The notes beneath the pieces are model-generated. The model had not been told where the DNA came from. It saw nothing but the letters and a program-made list of their open reading frames with translations, and searched no databases. From an uncultured Myxococcales bacterium (GTDB lineage Bacteria; Myxococcota_A; Polyangia; Palsa-1104; JAEUJZ01), in assembly GCA_937868485.1 (NCBI GenBank), contig CALMML010000073.1, positions 1-40,408 on the forward strand: 40,408 nt of DNA, written 5' to 3'. Shown piece after piece: positions 25,343-34,027 of this stretch. Position 1 is the stretch's first letter. Every line of letters begins with the position of its first letter. Made by a program: the position numbers and the translations under genes.

Positions 25343-27430
25343 ATGACCATGAACACGTCTACGCCTTCGTCCATTGATTCGCGAGTCTCGCTGCCACCGT
25401 CGGCCATGCCGCTGCTGTCTGCTTCGCTGCAAGGCGCCGTCTTCCATCTGACCGGCTTGCAAAAGTCCGACGGTGGGTGGGAAGGCGAGATGGTCTGGAA
25501 CACGATGATCCTGTCGCAGTACATCTTGGTACAGCGAGCCTGTGGTCAGACGATTCCGCCCGCCGACGTCGAGCAGATGATCCAGCACTACCGCGTCACC
25601 CGAACCTCCGACGGCGCGTGGGGCATGCACGGCGAGTCGAGCGGGTACGTGTACTTTACGACGCTGGCGTATGTTGCGCTGCGTGTGCTCGGGGTGTCGC
25701 CCAGTGATCCGCTCTGTGCGGACGCGCGAAAGTGGCTGCGGCAACAGCCGAGCGGCGTGCTCGGGATTCCGCACTGGGGCAAGTTCTGGCTGGCGATGTG
25801 CGGGCTGTATGGCTGGGATGGCGTCAATCCGTTCCCGCCGGAGCTGTTTGTCACGCCGAAGTGGCTGCCGTTCAACCCGTTTCGCTTCTACAACCACACC
25901 CGCTACATCTACATGGGAATCGCGTACCTGTATGGAAAGCGGTTCCAGATCAACCTGGGCGACCTGCGAGACGCGCTGCGTAGTGAGCTGTTCGATCGTC
26001 CGTTTGCGCAGATCGACTTTTCCGCGTATCGCCACGTCGTCGCCCAGAGCGATCTGTATGTTGCGCCGAGCCTCGCGCTCAAAGCCGGTTACGAGCTGCT
26101 TCACCAGTACGAAAAGCGACCGATTGCGTCGCTGCGTGAGCACGCGCTGGGCTTTTGCTTCGACCGCATCCTCTACGAGATGAAGGCGAGCGCGTACCAC
26201 GGTCTGTCGCCGGTAAACGGACTGCTCAACTGCCTGGCGATTTATTCGTATAACCCAAACCATCCCGAGCTGCCCAAGTGCCTGGCGGGCATGGAAGCGT
26301 GGAAGTGGCAAGACGAAGCCGAAGGCATTCGCTATTGCGGCGCGCGCAGCAACTCCTGGGACTCTGCGTTTGCGACGCTGGCGATGACCGAGCTTCCGGC
26401 GTCGGCGCAGGTGCTGGTTTCTTCGTCGCTACAGCGTGCGTATCAGCACCTGTGTGATCTCCAAATGCAGCAGGAGCTGCCGGACTACCAAGCCGAGCAG
26501 CGCGAGCCGATTGTCGGTGGCTGGTGTTTTTCCGACGGAGTTCATCGCTGGCCAGTCAGTGACTGCACGGCGGAAGCGGTCTGTGCCCTGCTGGCGCTGC
26601 ACGAGCCCGGTCGTCCGATTCCCGATTCCGCGAAGCTGTCCGACGAGCGCTTCCGCCAAGCTGCGCGCTTTATCCTGCGTCGTCAGAACGAAGACGGCGG
26701 CTTTGGTTCCTACGAAGCGCGACGCGCCGGATCGCTTTTGGAAAACATCAATCCGTCGGAAATGTACGGAAGCTGCATGACCGAGCGCTCCTATCTGGAG
26801 TGTACGTCGTCCTGTGTGCGCGGCCTGGTCGCACTGCGCAGCGGACTCGGCGCACGGCTCGGTAGCGAGCTGCTGTTGCAAGTGAACACCGCGATCGCGA
26901 AGGCGGTCACACTGCTGCGAAACAGCCAGCGTCCCGACGGCTCGTTCCCTGGCTTTTGGGGCGTAAACTTCACCTACGGAATCTTTCACGTTCTCGAAGC
27001 GCTGCACGCGGCGGGGCTTGCTGCGCACGATCCGGTGATGCAGCGCGCGGCGGTGTGGCTGCTCAGCAAGCAGCGCGACGACGGTGGCTGGGGCGAGCAC
27101 TACTCAAGCTGTCTGTCGGGCGAATACGTCCCGCATGAGCAGTCTCAGGTGGTGAACACCAGCTGGGCGGTGCTGGCGCTGCTGCTGGCGCTGCCGTCGT
27201 CTCACTCGGCGATCGAGCGCGGCATCCAGTTCCTTCATCGCTCGCAGCTTGTCGACGGATCGTTCCCGCAGCAAGCGCAAGCGGGCGTGTTCTTCGGGAC
27301 CGCGATGCTCGACTATCGACTGTACAAGTCATACTTCCCGCTGTGGGCGCTGGCTCGCTATGCCCGGCTTCGTGACACCCAGCGTGAGGAGGCAGGTCAT
27401 GTCCGGTGTGAAGCGCTCCCTAGCGGATGA
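25343..27430 (+). CDS. Oxidosqualene cyclase-type triterpene (sterol) cyclase
   Basis: A 695-residue cyclase that folds squalene-type chains into polycyclic triterpenes. The catalytic motif is VSDCTAE (405-411, Asp 407), the form found in oxidosqualene cyclases, not the DxDD motif of squalene-hopene cyclases. A second mark of the oxidosqualene type is the Cys in YLECTSS (487), which with Cys 408 would hydrogen-bond the acid Asp as in lanosterol synthase. GGFGSYE near 452 places a Tyr at the lanosterol synthase active-site position. QW-type repeats are present (QKSDGGW, QNEDGGF, QRPDGSF, QRDDGGW). A few myxobacteria (Stigmatella, Nannocystis) are known to make sterols. No squalene monooxygenase gene is in the window. 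The end overlaps the GH31 gene by 32 bp. Confidence 0.9.
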   Translation: MTMNTSTPSSIDSRVSLPPSAMPLLSASLQGAVFHLTGLQKSDGGWEGEMVWNTMILSQYILVQRACGQTIPPADVEQMIQHYRVTRTSDGAWGMHGESSGYVYFTTLAYVALRVLGVSPSDPLCADARKWLRQQPSGVLGIPHWGKFWLAMCGLYGWDGVNPFPPELFVTPKWLPFNPFRFYNHTRYIYMGIAYLYGKRFQINLGDLRDALRSELFDRPFAQIDFSAYRHVVAQSDLYVAPSLALKAGYELLHQYEKRPIASLREHALGFCFDRILYEMKASAYHGLSPVNGLLNCLAIYSYNPNHPELPKCLAGMEAWKWQDEAEGIRYCGARSNSWDSAFATLAMTELPASAQVLVSSSLQRAYQHLCDLQMQQELPDYQAEQREPIVGGWCFSDGVHRWPVSDCTAEAVCALLALHEPGRPIPDSAKLSDERFRQAARFILRRQNEDGGFGSYEARRAGSLLENINPSEMYGSCMTERSYLECTSSCVRGLVALRSGLGARLGSELLLQVNTAIAKAVTLLRNSQRPDGSFPGFWGVNFTYGIFHVLEALHAAGLAAHDPVMQRAAVWLLSKQRDDGGWGEHYSSCLSGEYVPHEQSQVVNTSWAVLALLLALPSSHSAIERGIQFLHRSQLVDGSFPQQAQAGVFFGTAMLDYRLYKSYFPLWALARYARLRDTQREEAGHVRCEALPSG

Positions 27431-29759
27431 TCACGGCATTCGCGCGACGCTGTTTTCGGCAGGTCGAACGCAGCGTCGGCGACGACGGGTGATCCTGCCC
27501 GTGCTGGTCGGGTTCTTTGGCGCGCTGCTGCTCATCGGGATGCTGGTTGCGCGTGCGTGGCTTCTGCCCGGCTATAACGACAAGTTCGGTGATCCGCCGC
27601 TGCTTGGGCACTTGGAAGTCGATCGCAAGCTGAAGGAAACGCGGATTCCGGTGGGCTCCTTCTTGGTTGTGTTTACGCCGGAGCAAGGTGGCCAAGTCTT
27701 CGTCAGCCATCAGAGCGAGCCGCAGCGTCGTGTCTGGGAGAGCGTCCCCGGCATGTCGTTTGTCGGTGCAACCTACGGCCACGAAAAGGTGGATGAGTCG
27801 CACGGCCTGTTCTTCTTTTCCGACAAGGCGACCGGCAGTAGCTGTGCGACGCAGAAGCTTGAGCAAGTGACCTCGGGCGGCGGACAGGCTCAGCTTCGCG
27901 GCATCCTGCGCTGCTCGGGAGCCGGGTCTGCCCCCTATGTGCTGACCTTTTCCGCGCAGAGTGAACATCAGCTTGGCTTCGAGCTGCGAATCGACGACGA
28001 CGATCTCAATCGTGCGTTTCTGACCTTCGCTTCCCCGCCGAGCGAGCACGTCTTTGGCTTCGGTGAGCAGTTTACCTACTTTGACCTCAAAGGTCGGCGC
28101 GTCCCGATCTGGGTACAGGAACAAGGGCTCGGACGAGGTCTTCAGCCGCTCACGACGATCATCGAGCTGCTGGCGCGAGCGGGCGGCTCTTGGCACACCA
28201 GCTACGTCAGCGTTCCGCACTTTGTCACCAGCGAAAACCGCAGCCTGCTGACGGAAAACTACGAGTATCAGATCTTCGACCTGCGCACGCCCGACCGCAT
28301 CCAGGTGCGCGTCTTTTCCCGCACGATGAAGGGTCGGATTCTCCATGGACGCACCCCGTCTGAGCTGATCCAGCAGTACACCGAGTACTCCGGTCGCATG
28401 CGCAAGCTGCCCGACTGGGTCCACGACGGAGCCATCGTCGGCATTCAAGGCGGTACCGAGCGTGTTCGTCAGCTCGTCGAAAAGCTACAAAAAGAAGGCG
28501 CACCCATCGCGGCGGTGTGGCTGCAAGACTGGGCCGGTCAGCGCAAGACCAGCCTCGGCAAGCAGCCGTGGTGGAACTGGCAGCTCGATCGCAGCCGATA
28601 TCCCGACTGGGAGGCGCTCGACAAGCAGCTGCAAGCGCAGCACATACGCATCCTGACCTACGTAAATCCGTTCTTGGTCGATATCGCAGCGTCGGGACGG
28701 CCTGGTCGCAACCTGTTTGCCGAAGCCCGCGAGCATGGCTACTTGGTGACCGAGCCCAACGGCCAGCCGTACATGATCCCAAACACCGACTTTTCGGCGG
28801 GACTCGTTGACATCACCAACGCCGACGCGCGCAAGTGGTGGAAGGACGTGATTCGCACCGAGGTGCTCGGCATCGGTGCATCCGGTTGGATGGCGGACTT
28901 TGGCGAAGCGCTGCCGTATGACGCGCGGCTTCACTCCGATGCGGCTCCCAGAGCGTTTCACAACCAGTATCCCGAGGAGTGGGCTCGGCTCAATCGCGAA
29001 GCCATCACCGAGAGTGGACGAGAGTCAGAGCTGCTGTTCTTTACCCGGTCCGGCTATCGCAAAAGCCCCGGTCAATCGACGCTGTTTTGGCTCGGGGAGC
29101 AGCTTGTGACCTGGGATGTTCACGATGGTCTCAAGAGCGCTGTCGTCGGCATGCTCTCGGGCGGAGTCTCTGGCTTTGGCGTAAACCACAGCGACGCGGG
29201 CGGCTACACCACCATTGTCAGCTCCTTGGGTCGCTTTACCCGCAGCCGTGAGCTTCTGTGGCGCTGGCTCGAGCTGTCCGCCCTGAGCCCGGTGATGCGC
29301 ACCAGCGAAGGCAGCCGACCCGACGACAACTTCCAGATCGACAGCGACGAAGAGACGCTTCGCCACTTTGTGCGCTGCGCCAAGCTCTACAAAGCGTGGT
29401 CCAGCTATCGCAAGCAGCTCTTGCAGCAGACCGAACAGACCGGAATGCCCGTCGCGAGGCACCTCGCGCTGCACTATCCGGGCGATCCCAACGTCTACAA
29501 GCTGTCGTTTCAGCAGTACCTGCTCGGACAAGACCTGCTGGTGGCGCCGATTACCGATCCCGGTGTGACGGTCGCGAAGGTGTATTTGCCCGAAGGCACC
29601 TGGATTCACGCTTTTTCGGGGAAGCGCTTCGCCGCACCCTCGATGGGGCTGCACATTGAGATCGCCGCACCCTTGGGTCAGCCCGCGCTGTTTGTCCGTC
29701 AGGGCTCGGCGATGAGCGAGCCGTTTTTGGCCGCGCTCAAGGATCAAGGACTGTTCTAA
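27399..29759 (+). CDS. Membrane-anchored GH31 family glycoside hydrolase, YihQ-like
   Basis: A 786-residue protein. The ATG at 27399, with GAGGAGG upstream, lies inside the cyclase gene. After an Arg-rich N-terminus one transmembrane helix (about 31-52) anchors it, and the GH31 catalytic part follows outside the membrane. The nucleophile is Asp 500 in GWMADFGEALP, a motif shared with YihQ, the E. coli sulfoquinovosidase. Similarity continues through NHSDAGGYTT, RTSEGSRPDDN and the C-terminal YLLGQDLLVAPI block. From memory of YihQ, its acid/base Asp aligns here with a Glu in FWLGEQLV (567), and its sulfonate-binding Arg aligns with a Gln in LGKQPWWNW. The substrate is therefore probably not sulfoquinovose. 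Coupling to a triterpene cyclase suggests, without proof, a glycosylated lipid. Confidence 0.88.
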   Translation: MSGVKRSLADDHGIRATLFSAGRTQRRRRRVILPVLVGFFGALLLIGMLVARAWLLPGYNDKFGDPPLLGHLEVDRKLKETRIPVGSFLVVFTPEQGGQVFVSHQSEPQRRVWESVPGMSFVGATYGHEKVDESHGLFFFSDKATGSSCATQKLEQVTSGGGQAQLRGILRCSGAGSAPYVLTFSAQSEHQLGFELRIDDDDLNRAFLTFASPPSEHVFGFGEQFTYFDLKGRRVPIWVQEQGLGRGLQPLTTIIELLARAGGSWHTSYVSVPHFVTSENRSLLTENYEYQIFDLRTPDRIQVRVFSRTMKGRILHGRTPSELIQQYTEYSGRMRKLPDWVHDGAIVGIQGGTERVRQLVEKLQKEGAPIAAVWLQDWAGQRKTSLGKQPWWNWQLDRSRYPDWEALDKQLQAQHIRILTYVNPFLVDIAASGRPGRNLFAEAREHGYLVTEPNGQPYMIPNTDFSAGLVDITNADARKWWKDVIRTEVLGIGASGWMADFGEALPYDARLHSDAAPRAFHNQYPEEWARLNREAITESGRESELLFFTRSGYRKSPGQSTLFWLGEQLVTWDVHDGLKSAVVGMLSGGVSGFGVNHSDAGGYTTIVSSLGRFTRSRELLWRWLELSALSPVMRTSEGSRPDDNFQIDSDEETLRHFVRCAKLYKAWSSYRKQLLQQTEQTGMPVARHLALHYPGDPNVYKLSFQQYLLGQDLLVAPITDPGVTVAKVYLPEGTWIHAFSGKRFAAPSMGLHIEIAAPLGQPALFVRQGSAMSEPFLAALKDQGLF

Positions 29760-29872
29760 ATTTCCGTGGTTCAGCCTGGGTTTTTGACGTGATCATCGGA
29801 CCAACATGCGGCCTTGTATTGGGCTGACATGTGGTATGTATCTCGCACTTCTTACTCCCTGAGGAGGTTGCG

Positions 29873-32800
29873 ATGATACGTAAGCTTGCCGCTCGTTCGC
29901 CCGACGCTGAATCAAGTAGCGTCACTTCTCGGCTAACCGGGACACTGCGCCACTGCCTGGCTTGGGCTGCGGCGCTTACCGTCTGCGGAGCCGCATCGTC
30001 TGCCCTGGCCGCTGGTCCGAAGTCGTGCGTCGTTTACGCATGCAGTGACTCCGCAGTCATTGCCGACATCAAGTCCAAGCTGGAAGGCACCAAGCAGTTC
30101 GACAGCGTCACCATGATCGATGGTGGCTCGTCGGTTCCTTCGGAAGCTGCCCTGACCAAGTGTGACTCGCTGATGGTCTTTGCCGACGTCAATCGGTACG
30201 GCTTCAGCGACCCCACCGGAGTCGGCAACGCGCTGGCCAACTACATTGAAAAGGGCGGCGGCGTTGTCGTCGCACTGCCGATGTACGGTGGCTACTCGAC
30301 CTCGTACTCTCCGTCGGGAACCAACTGGAGCAAGTACCAGCTCATCGACCACAGCACGTCGATGTCCTACGTCAGCAAGAAGACGCTGGGAACCAAAGAC
30401 ACCCACGCGGTGCTCACTGGCATCTCCAAGCTTGAAACGAACGGCAGCACCTGCCGAGAGCGCTCCAGCGTCACCGCAACCTCGGTTCGCTCGGGCGCCA
30501 AGGTCGTGGCCTCGTGGAACGACGGCAACGGCATGATCATCACGGGCTTCCCGAACGGACGACCGCGCATCGATCTGAACCTGTATCCCGTATCGAGCGA
30601 TGTCGGCTACTACGGCTGCTATGACTCGACGACGGACGCGGCCAAGCTGATGGCCAACGCGCTGGTCTATGTCGCCAGCCCGCTGCGTGGCAACCCGTCG
30701 CCTGCGGACTTCGGCGAAGTGCCGGTGCTCGGTAGCGCCGACCTCAGCGTCGAGTTCGAAAACCAGGGCTCGTCCCCGATTAGCATCGCCAGCGGAGACG
30801 TCTCCCCGGCGGGCGTGTTCACGGCGGAAGCCATCACGTTCCCGAAGAACCTAAACCCCGGCGAAAAGCTGTCGGTGAAGTTTACGGCGCGCCCGAACGC
30901 TGCCGGTCAGGTGACGGCCATCTATACGCTGACGCCTTCGACCGCCAACGTGGCGCCGGGAGCCGTTCAGCTTGTCGTACGCGGCATTGGTCCTCGCTAC
31001 GATGCGCAGCCCGCGCAGATTGACTTCGGCGGCGTGCCGCTTGGGATGACCGCCCCGGTTTCGACCGTGACCGTCACCAACACTGGCGGTGGATACCTGG
31101 GCTTTAACAGCGCCTCGGTCGATGACACCACCAACTTCGCGCTGGAAAACATCCCGGCTTCGACCCTGCTCGGCTCGGGCGCTGGTGTGAACTTCGACGT
31201 CAAGTTCAAGCCGACGACGGAGCGCGCCTACACCACCACCGTTCGCGTCTCATACTCGATCAACGGCGTAAACTACAGCGGCACCCTCGGCGTGAAGGCT
31301 TCCTACGGCAAGCCGAAGATCATCGCTCCGACCTCGCTGGTGCTGTCGCCGGTTCGCGTCGGCTCGACGGGCTCTGATCAGATCATCTCCATCCAGAACA
31401 CCGGCCAAGCCGACCTGGCGATCAGCAACATCCAGTTCATCAGCGGCGATGTCAGCGACTTTGGCGTCGTGACCGCTGCCTCGATGGCGGCTCCCTTCAA
31501 GATTGCGACCGCGAGCGCGGGCGACATCAAGGTGCAGTGCAAGCCGAGCGTTCAGGGTCTTCGTCAGGCCGTCCTGGAGCTGACCAGCAACGACCCGAGC
31601 CTGGCCATGGGCAAGAGCACCATCAACGTCTCGTGCCGTGGCACCATCGCCAACTTCGAGATCTCGGCGGACAAGATCGACTTCACGCCCGCGCAGCAGG
31701 CCGGACAGTGCTCGGCGGCGCAGTACGTGACGATCAAGAACAGTGGCTCCGACTCGCTGAAGATCCTGAGCATCGCCCTGACCGGCGCCAACGCCTCGTC
31801 GTACAAGTACGCAGCCCCGGCGACCCGCTCGGTTCCCGGCAGCGGCGGCACCTTCGTTGTGTCTGTTCAGTTCTGCCCGGTCGACATTGGCTCGACGACG
31901 GCGGATCTGGAAATCGCGACCGACTTCAAGACCGGCCACGTCGTCAAGGTTCCGCTCACCGGCACCTCGACCGGACCCAAGGTTGTGACCAGCCCGGCGA
32001 GCCTCGACTTCGGCGCGGTCTACATCAAGACCACCTCGATGTCGAAGCAGATTCTGATCACCAACGACGGCGACAAGGACCTGGTGTTCGGCAAGAGCGT
32101 GCTGACCCCGGCAATGGGCGCGTTTAAGGTGTCGGGCCTGCCCACCGAAGGCAAGATCCTCAAGAAGGGTGATCCCGCGATCGTTCTCGACGTGCAGGCG
32201 GGCCCTGTGACCGCGATGCAGCAGACCGGCGAGATCAGCATCATCGTCAACGACCAGATCAAGATGGGCAACCTGCGCATCCCGCTGTCGGTGACTGGTG
32301 TTCAGGCCGATCTCAAGGCCGACCCGATGATGATCACCTTCCCGCTCACGATTGTCGGCCTGCGCTCGCAAGAGCAGACCGTCAACGTGACCAACACCGG
32401 TGCCGCACCGCTGACGGGCATTGACCTGAGCGTCAGTGGATCGTCCAGCGCCGACTACGTGGTGAGCGGTGATCGCTCGGTCGTCCTTGCTCCGGGTGCC
32501 AGCGCGCCGTTCAAGGTCGCGTTCAAGCCCGTGGGAGCCGGTACCCGCAGCGCCATCCTGGTGGTGAATGCGTCGGGTCTGACTGCGCCGGTTCAGGTGA
32601 AGCTCGAAGGCACGGGCAAGCTGCTGACCATTAGCTGCTCGCCGGATGACAAGAACCTGGGCATGGTCCGCATGGGCGAGACCGCTTCGCTCAAGGTGGT
32701 GTGCCGCAACGCCGACTCGAACGACATCGAGTTCGTGACCGGCTTCTCGGAAAACCAGGATGACTGGACGGTGGACCCCTCGACGGGCACGCTGCCGGCT

Positions 32801-33079
32801 GGCACCCCGACCGAAGAGGGCCTGGCGACGCTGAACATCACGTTCAAGCCGACCGCAACCGGACCGCGCACCACGGTGATGTCGATCAAGACCAAGGACG
32901 GTCTGTCGATTGGCAGCGTCAACCTGGACGGCACGGGCCTGCCGATGCCGAAGGAAAAGCAAGCGGAAGACACGGGCTGCTCGGCCACGGGACACCAGGC
33001 TGCACCGTCGGGCACGCTGATTGGCTTGCTGCTTGCGGCTGGCACCCTGCTGCTGCGCCGTCGTCGCACCGCGCTGTAG
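29873..33079 (+). CDS. Secreted ASH/HYDIN-type repeat protein with a MYXO-CTERM-like tail
   Basis: A 1068-residue exported protein. GAGGAGG fixes the ATG at 29873. A long signal region ends near ASSALA-AGP. An N-terminal Rossmann-like domain of about 200 residues (DSLMVFADVNRYG, YIEKGGGVVVALPMYGG) resembles ThuA or glutamine-amidotransferase-like folds. About seven beta-sandwich repeats of the ASH/choice-of-anchor D type follow, each with a pattern such as IDFGGVPLGM then VTVTNTGG or LDFGAVYIKT then ILITNDGD. The C-terminus has DTGCS, a hydrophobic helix GTLIGLLLAAGTLLL and RRRRTAL, matching the MYXO-CTERM sorting signal, in which the Cys is processed for surface display. A clear terminator follows. 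A surface adhesin or scaffold is likely. Confidence 0.9.
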   Translation: MIRKLAARSPDAESSSVTSRLTGTLRHCLAWAAALTVCGAASSALAAGPKSCVVYACSDSAVIADIKSKLEGTKQFDSVTMIDGGSSVPSEAALTKCDSLMVFADVNRYGFSDPTGVGNALANYIEKGGGVVVALPMYGGYSTSYSPSGTNWSKYQLIDHSTSMSYVSKKTLGTKDTHAVLTGISKLETNGSTCRERSSVTATSVRSGAKVVASWNDGNGMIITGFPNGRPRIDLNLYPVSSDVGYYGCYDSTTDAAKLMANALVYVASPLRGNPSPADFGEVPVLGSADLSVEFENQGSSPISIASGDVSPAGVFTAEAITFPKNLNPGEKLSVKFTARPNAAGQVTAIYTLTPSTANVAPGAVQLVVRGIGPRYDAQPAQIDFGGVPLGMTAPVSTVTVTNTGGGYLGFNSASVDDTTNFALENIPASTLLGSGAGVNFDVKFKPTTERAYTTTVRVSYSINGVNYSGTLGVKASYGKPKIIAPTSLVLSPVRVGSTGSDQIISIQNTGQADLAISNIQFISGDVSDFGVVTAASMAAPFKIATASAGDIKVQCKPSVQGLRQAVLELTSNDPSLAMGKSTINVSCRGTIANFEISADKIDFTPAQQAGQCSAAQYVTIKNSGSDSLKILSIALTGANASSYKYAAPATRSVPGSGGTFVVSVQFCPVDIGSTTADLEIATDFKTGHVVKVPLTGTSTGPKVVTSPASLDFGAVYIKTTSMSKQILITNDGDKDLVFGKSVLTPAMGAFKVSGLPTEGKILKKGDPAIVLDVQAGPVTAMQQTGEISIIVNDQIKMGNLRIPLSVTGVQADLKADPMMITFPLTIVGLRSQEQTVNVTNTGAAPLTGIDLSVSGSSSADYVVSGDRSVVLAPGASAPFKVAFKPVGAGTRSAILVVNASGLTAPVQVKLEGTGKLLTISCSPDDKNLGMVRMGETASLKVVCRNADSNDIEFVTGFSENQDDWTVDPSTGTLPAGTPTEEGLATLNITFKPTATGPRTTVMSIKTKDGLSIGSVNLDGTGLPMPKEKQAEDTGCSATGHQAAPSGTLIGLLLAAGTLLLRRRRTAL

Positions 33080-33085
33080 AGAATT

Positions 33086-33114
33086 CGGCCTGACCGGGGG
33101 GACAGGCCGCTTTT
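33086..33114 (+). terminator. Rho-independent terminator
   Basis: CGGCCTG (33086-33092) and CAGGCCG (33103-33109) pair perfectly across a 10-base G-rich loop and are followed by C and four T residues. It lies seven bases after the stop of the ASH-repeat protein. This is the clearest terminator in the window. It may also serve the convergent methyltransferase operon, although the T-run faces the plus strand. Confidence 0.85.
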
Positions 33115-33151
33115 ACTTCCTTCCTTCGCTTCTCCGTTCTTCCGACAATCG

Positions 33152-34015
33152 CTACCCAAGCCGCTGCTGAGCCACTAGCTCAGCCAGCGTCGCGATCTGC
33201 GCTGTCGCCAGCGTCCCAAACGAGCAGCCTTCATCTACCAGCAGCCCCTCAAGCCTGCTCGGCACGAGCTGTCGCAGCAGGCCCAACTGCGCCTTCACCA
33301 CCGGCCCTGGCTTGCGAGCCGACACCCGATAGCTCGGCGACAGCGGCCCAAGCCGCGCGGTTCGCAGCCGCACCCACTGATAGGACGACGCAGCATCGGC
33401 AAAGCCCGCCTGCGTAAGCGCCTGCACCACCGTCTGCGGCCACAGCGGCGCTTCGTTGTCGCTCGTGCGGTCATGAACCAGCAGCCCGACGAGCGGTGCC
33501 GGCTCCAGCGCGACCAGCTGACCACCCGGTGCCAGCACCCGCACAAGCTCCCCAAACAGCCGGGACAGTGGCCTTACGTGATGGATCACCAGGTTTGCCA
33601 CGACCAGATCGAAGCTGCCCGGCGCAAACGGCAGATCCAGCGCATCGCCTATCAGGCAGTGCAGTGGAGTCTGTCGCTTCTGCGCCGCCGCCGCCCAGAT
33701 CTGCTTGGGGACTGCATCCACCGCCCAGACTTCTGCGCCCAGCTGATGCAGCGCTTGGCTGGCCATGCACTCTCCCGCCCCGATTTCCAGCACCCGCAGC
33801 CCCGCCAGCCGCTCACGGTCGCACAGCCCCAGCGCGTCACACAAGAGCAGCCCCCCGAGCTGCCCTTGCCGCTGCCACAGCTTCTGCCGGTCCCACTGCG
33901 CCGCAAGCTGCGACGGATCGACTTGGTAGTAGTCGTACTCGGCTTCTGCCCGCCACGTTGGTCGTGGCTGCATCATCCGTCGCAGGTTTTCGGCCCAGTC
34001 GTGGATTCGGCTCAT
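33152..34015 (-). CDS. Class I SAM-dependent methyltransferase
   Basis: A 287-residue cytoplasmic enzyme. SAM-binding motif I is VLEIGAGECMASQAL (75-89), the acidic residue after strand 2 is in VWAVDAVP (Asp 100), motif II is GDALDLPFAPGSFDLVVAN, and the motif III region is LVRVLAPGGQLVALEP. It belongs to the broad UbiE/methyltransferase-11 group. The C-terminal 90 residues are specific and I do not recognise the substrate. The gene begins 12 bp after the KamA-type gene on the same strand, so the two are probably co-transcribed. The product may be methylated on, or next to, whatever the radical SAM enzyme makes. Confidence 0.88.
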   Translation of the reverse strand: MSRIHDWAENLRRMMQPRPTWRAEAEYDYYQVDPSQLAAQWDRQKLWQRQGQLGGLLLCDALGLCDRERLAGLRVLEIGAGECMASQALHQLGAEVWAVDAVPKQIWAAAAQKRQTPLHCLIGDALDLPFAPGSFDLVVANLVIHHVRPLSRLFGELVRVLAPGGQLVALEPAPLVGLLVHDRTSDNEAPLWPQTVVQALTQAGFADAASSYQWVRLRTARLGPLSPSYRVSARKPGPVVKAQLGLLRQLVPSRLEGLLVDEGCSFGTLATAQIATLAELVAQQRLG

Positions 34016-34027
34016 CGTGTCCGCGCG

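Noticed and set aside
25343-27430. Squalene-hopene cyclase
   Set aside because: The catalytic motif is VSDCTAE with a partner Cys in ECTSS, the oxidosqualene cyclase pattern, and the DxDD motif is absent.
27399-29759. Sulfoquinovosidase (yihQ) assignment
   Set aside because: Overall similarity is strong, but the sulfonate-binding Arg and the acid/base Asp appear to be replaced, and the protein is membrane-anchored.
31250-32995. 581-codon minus-strand frame inside the ASH-repeat gene
   Set aside because: Its sequence is a low-complexity mirror of the repeats, with no family match or start signal. The plus-strand protein is clearly real.
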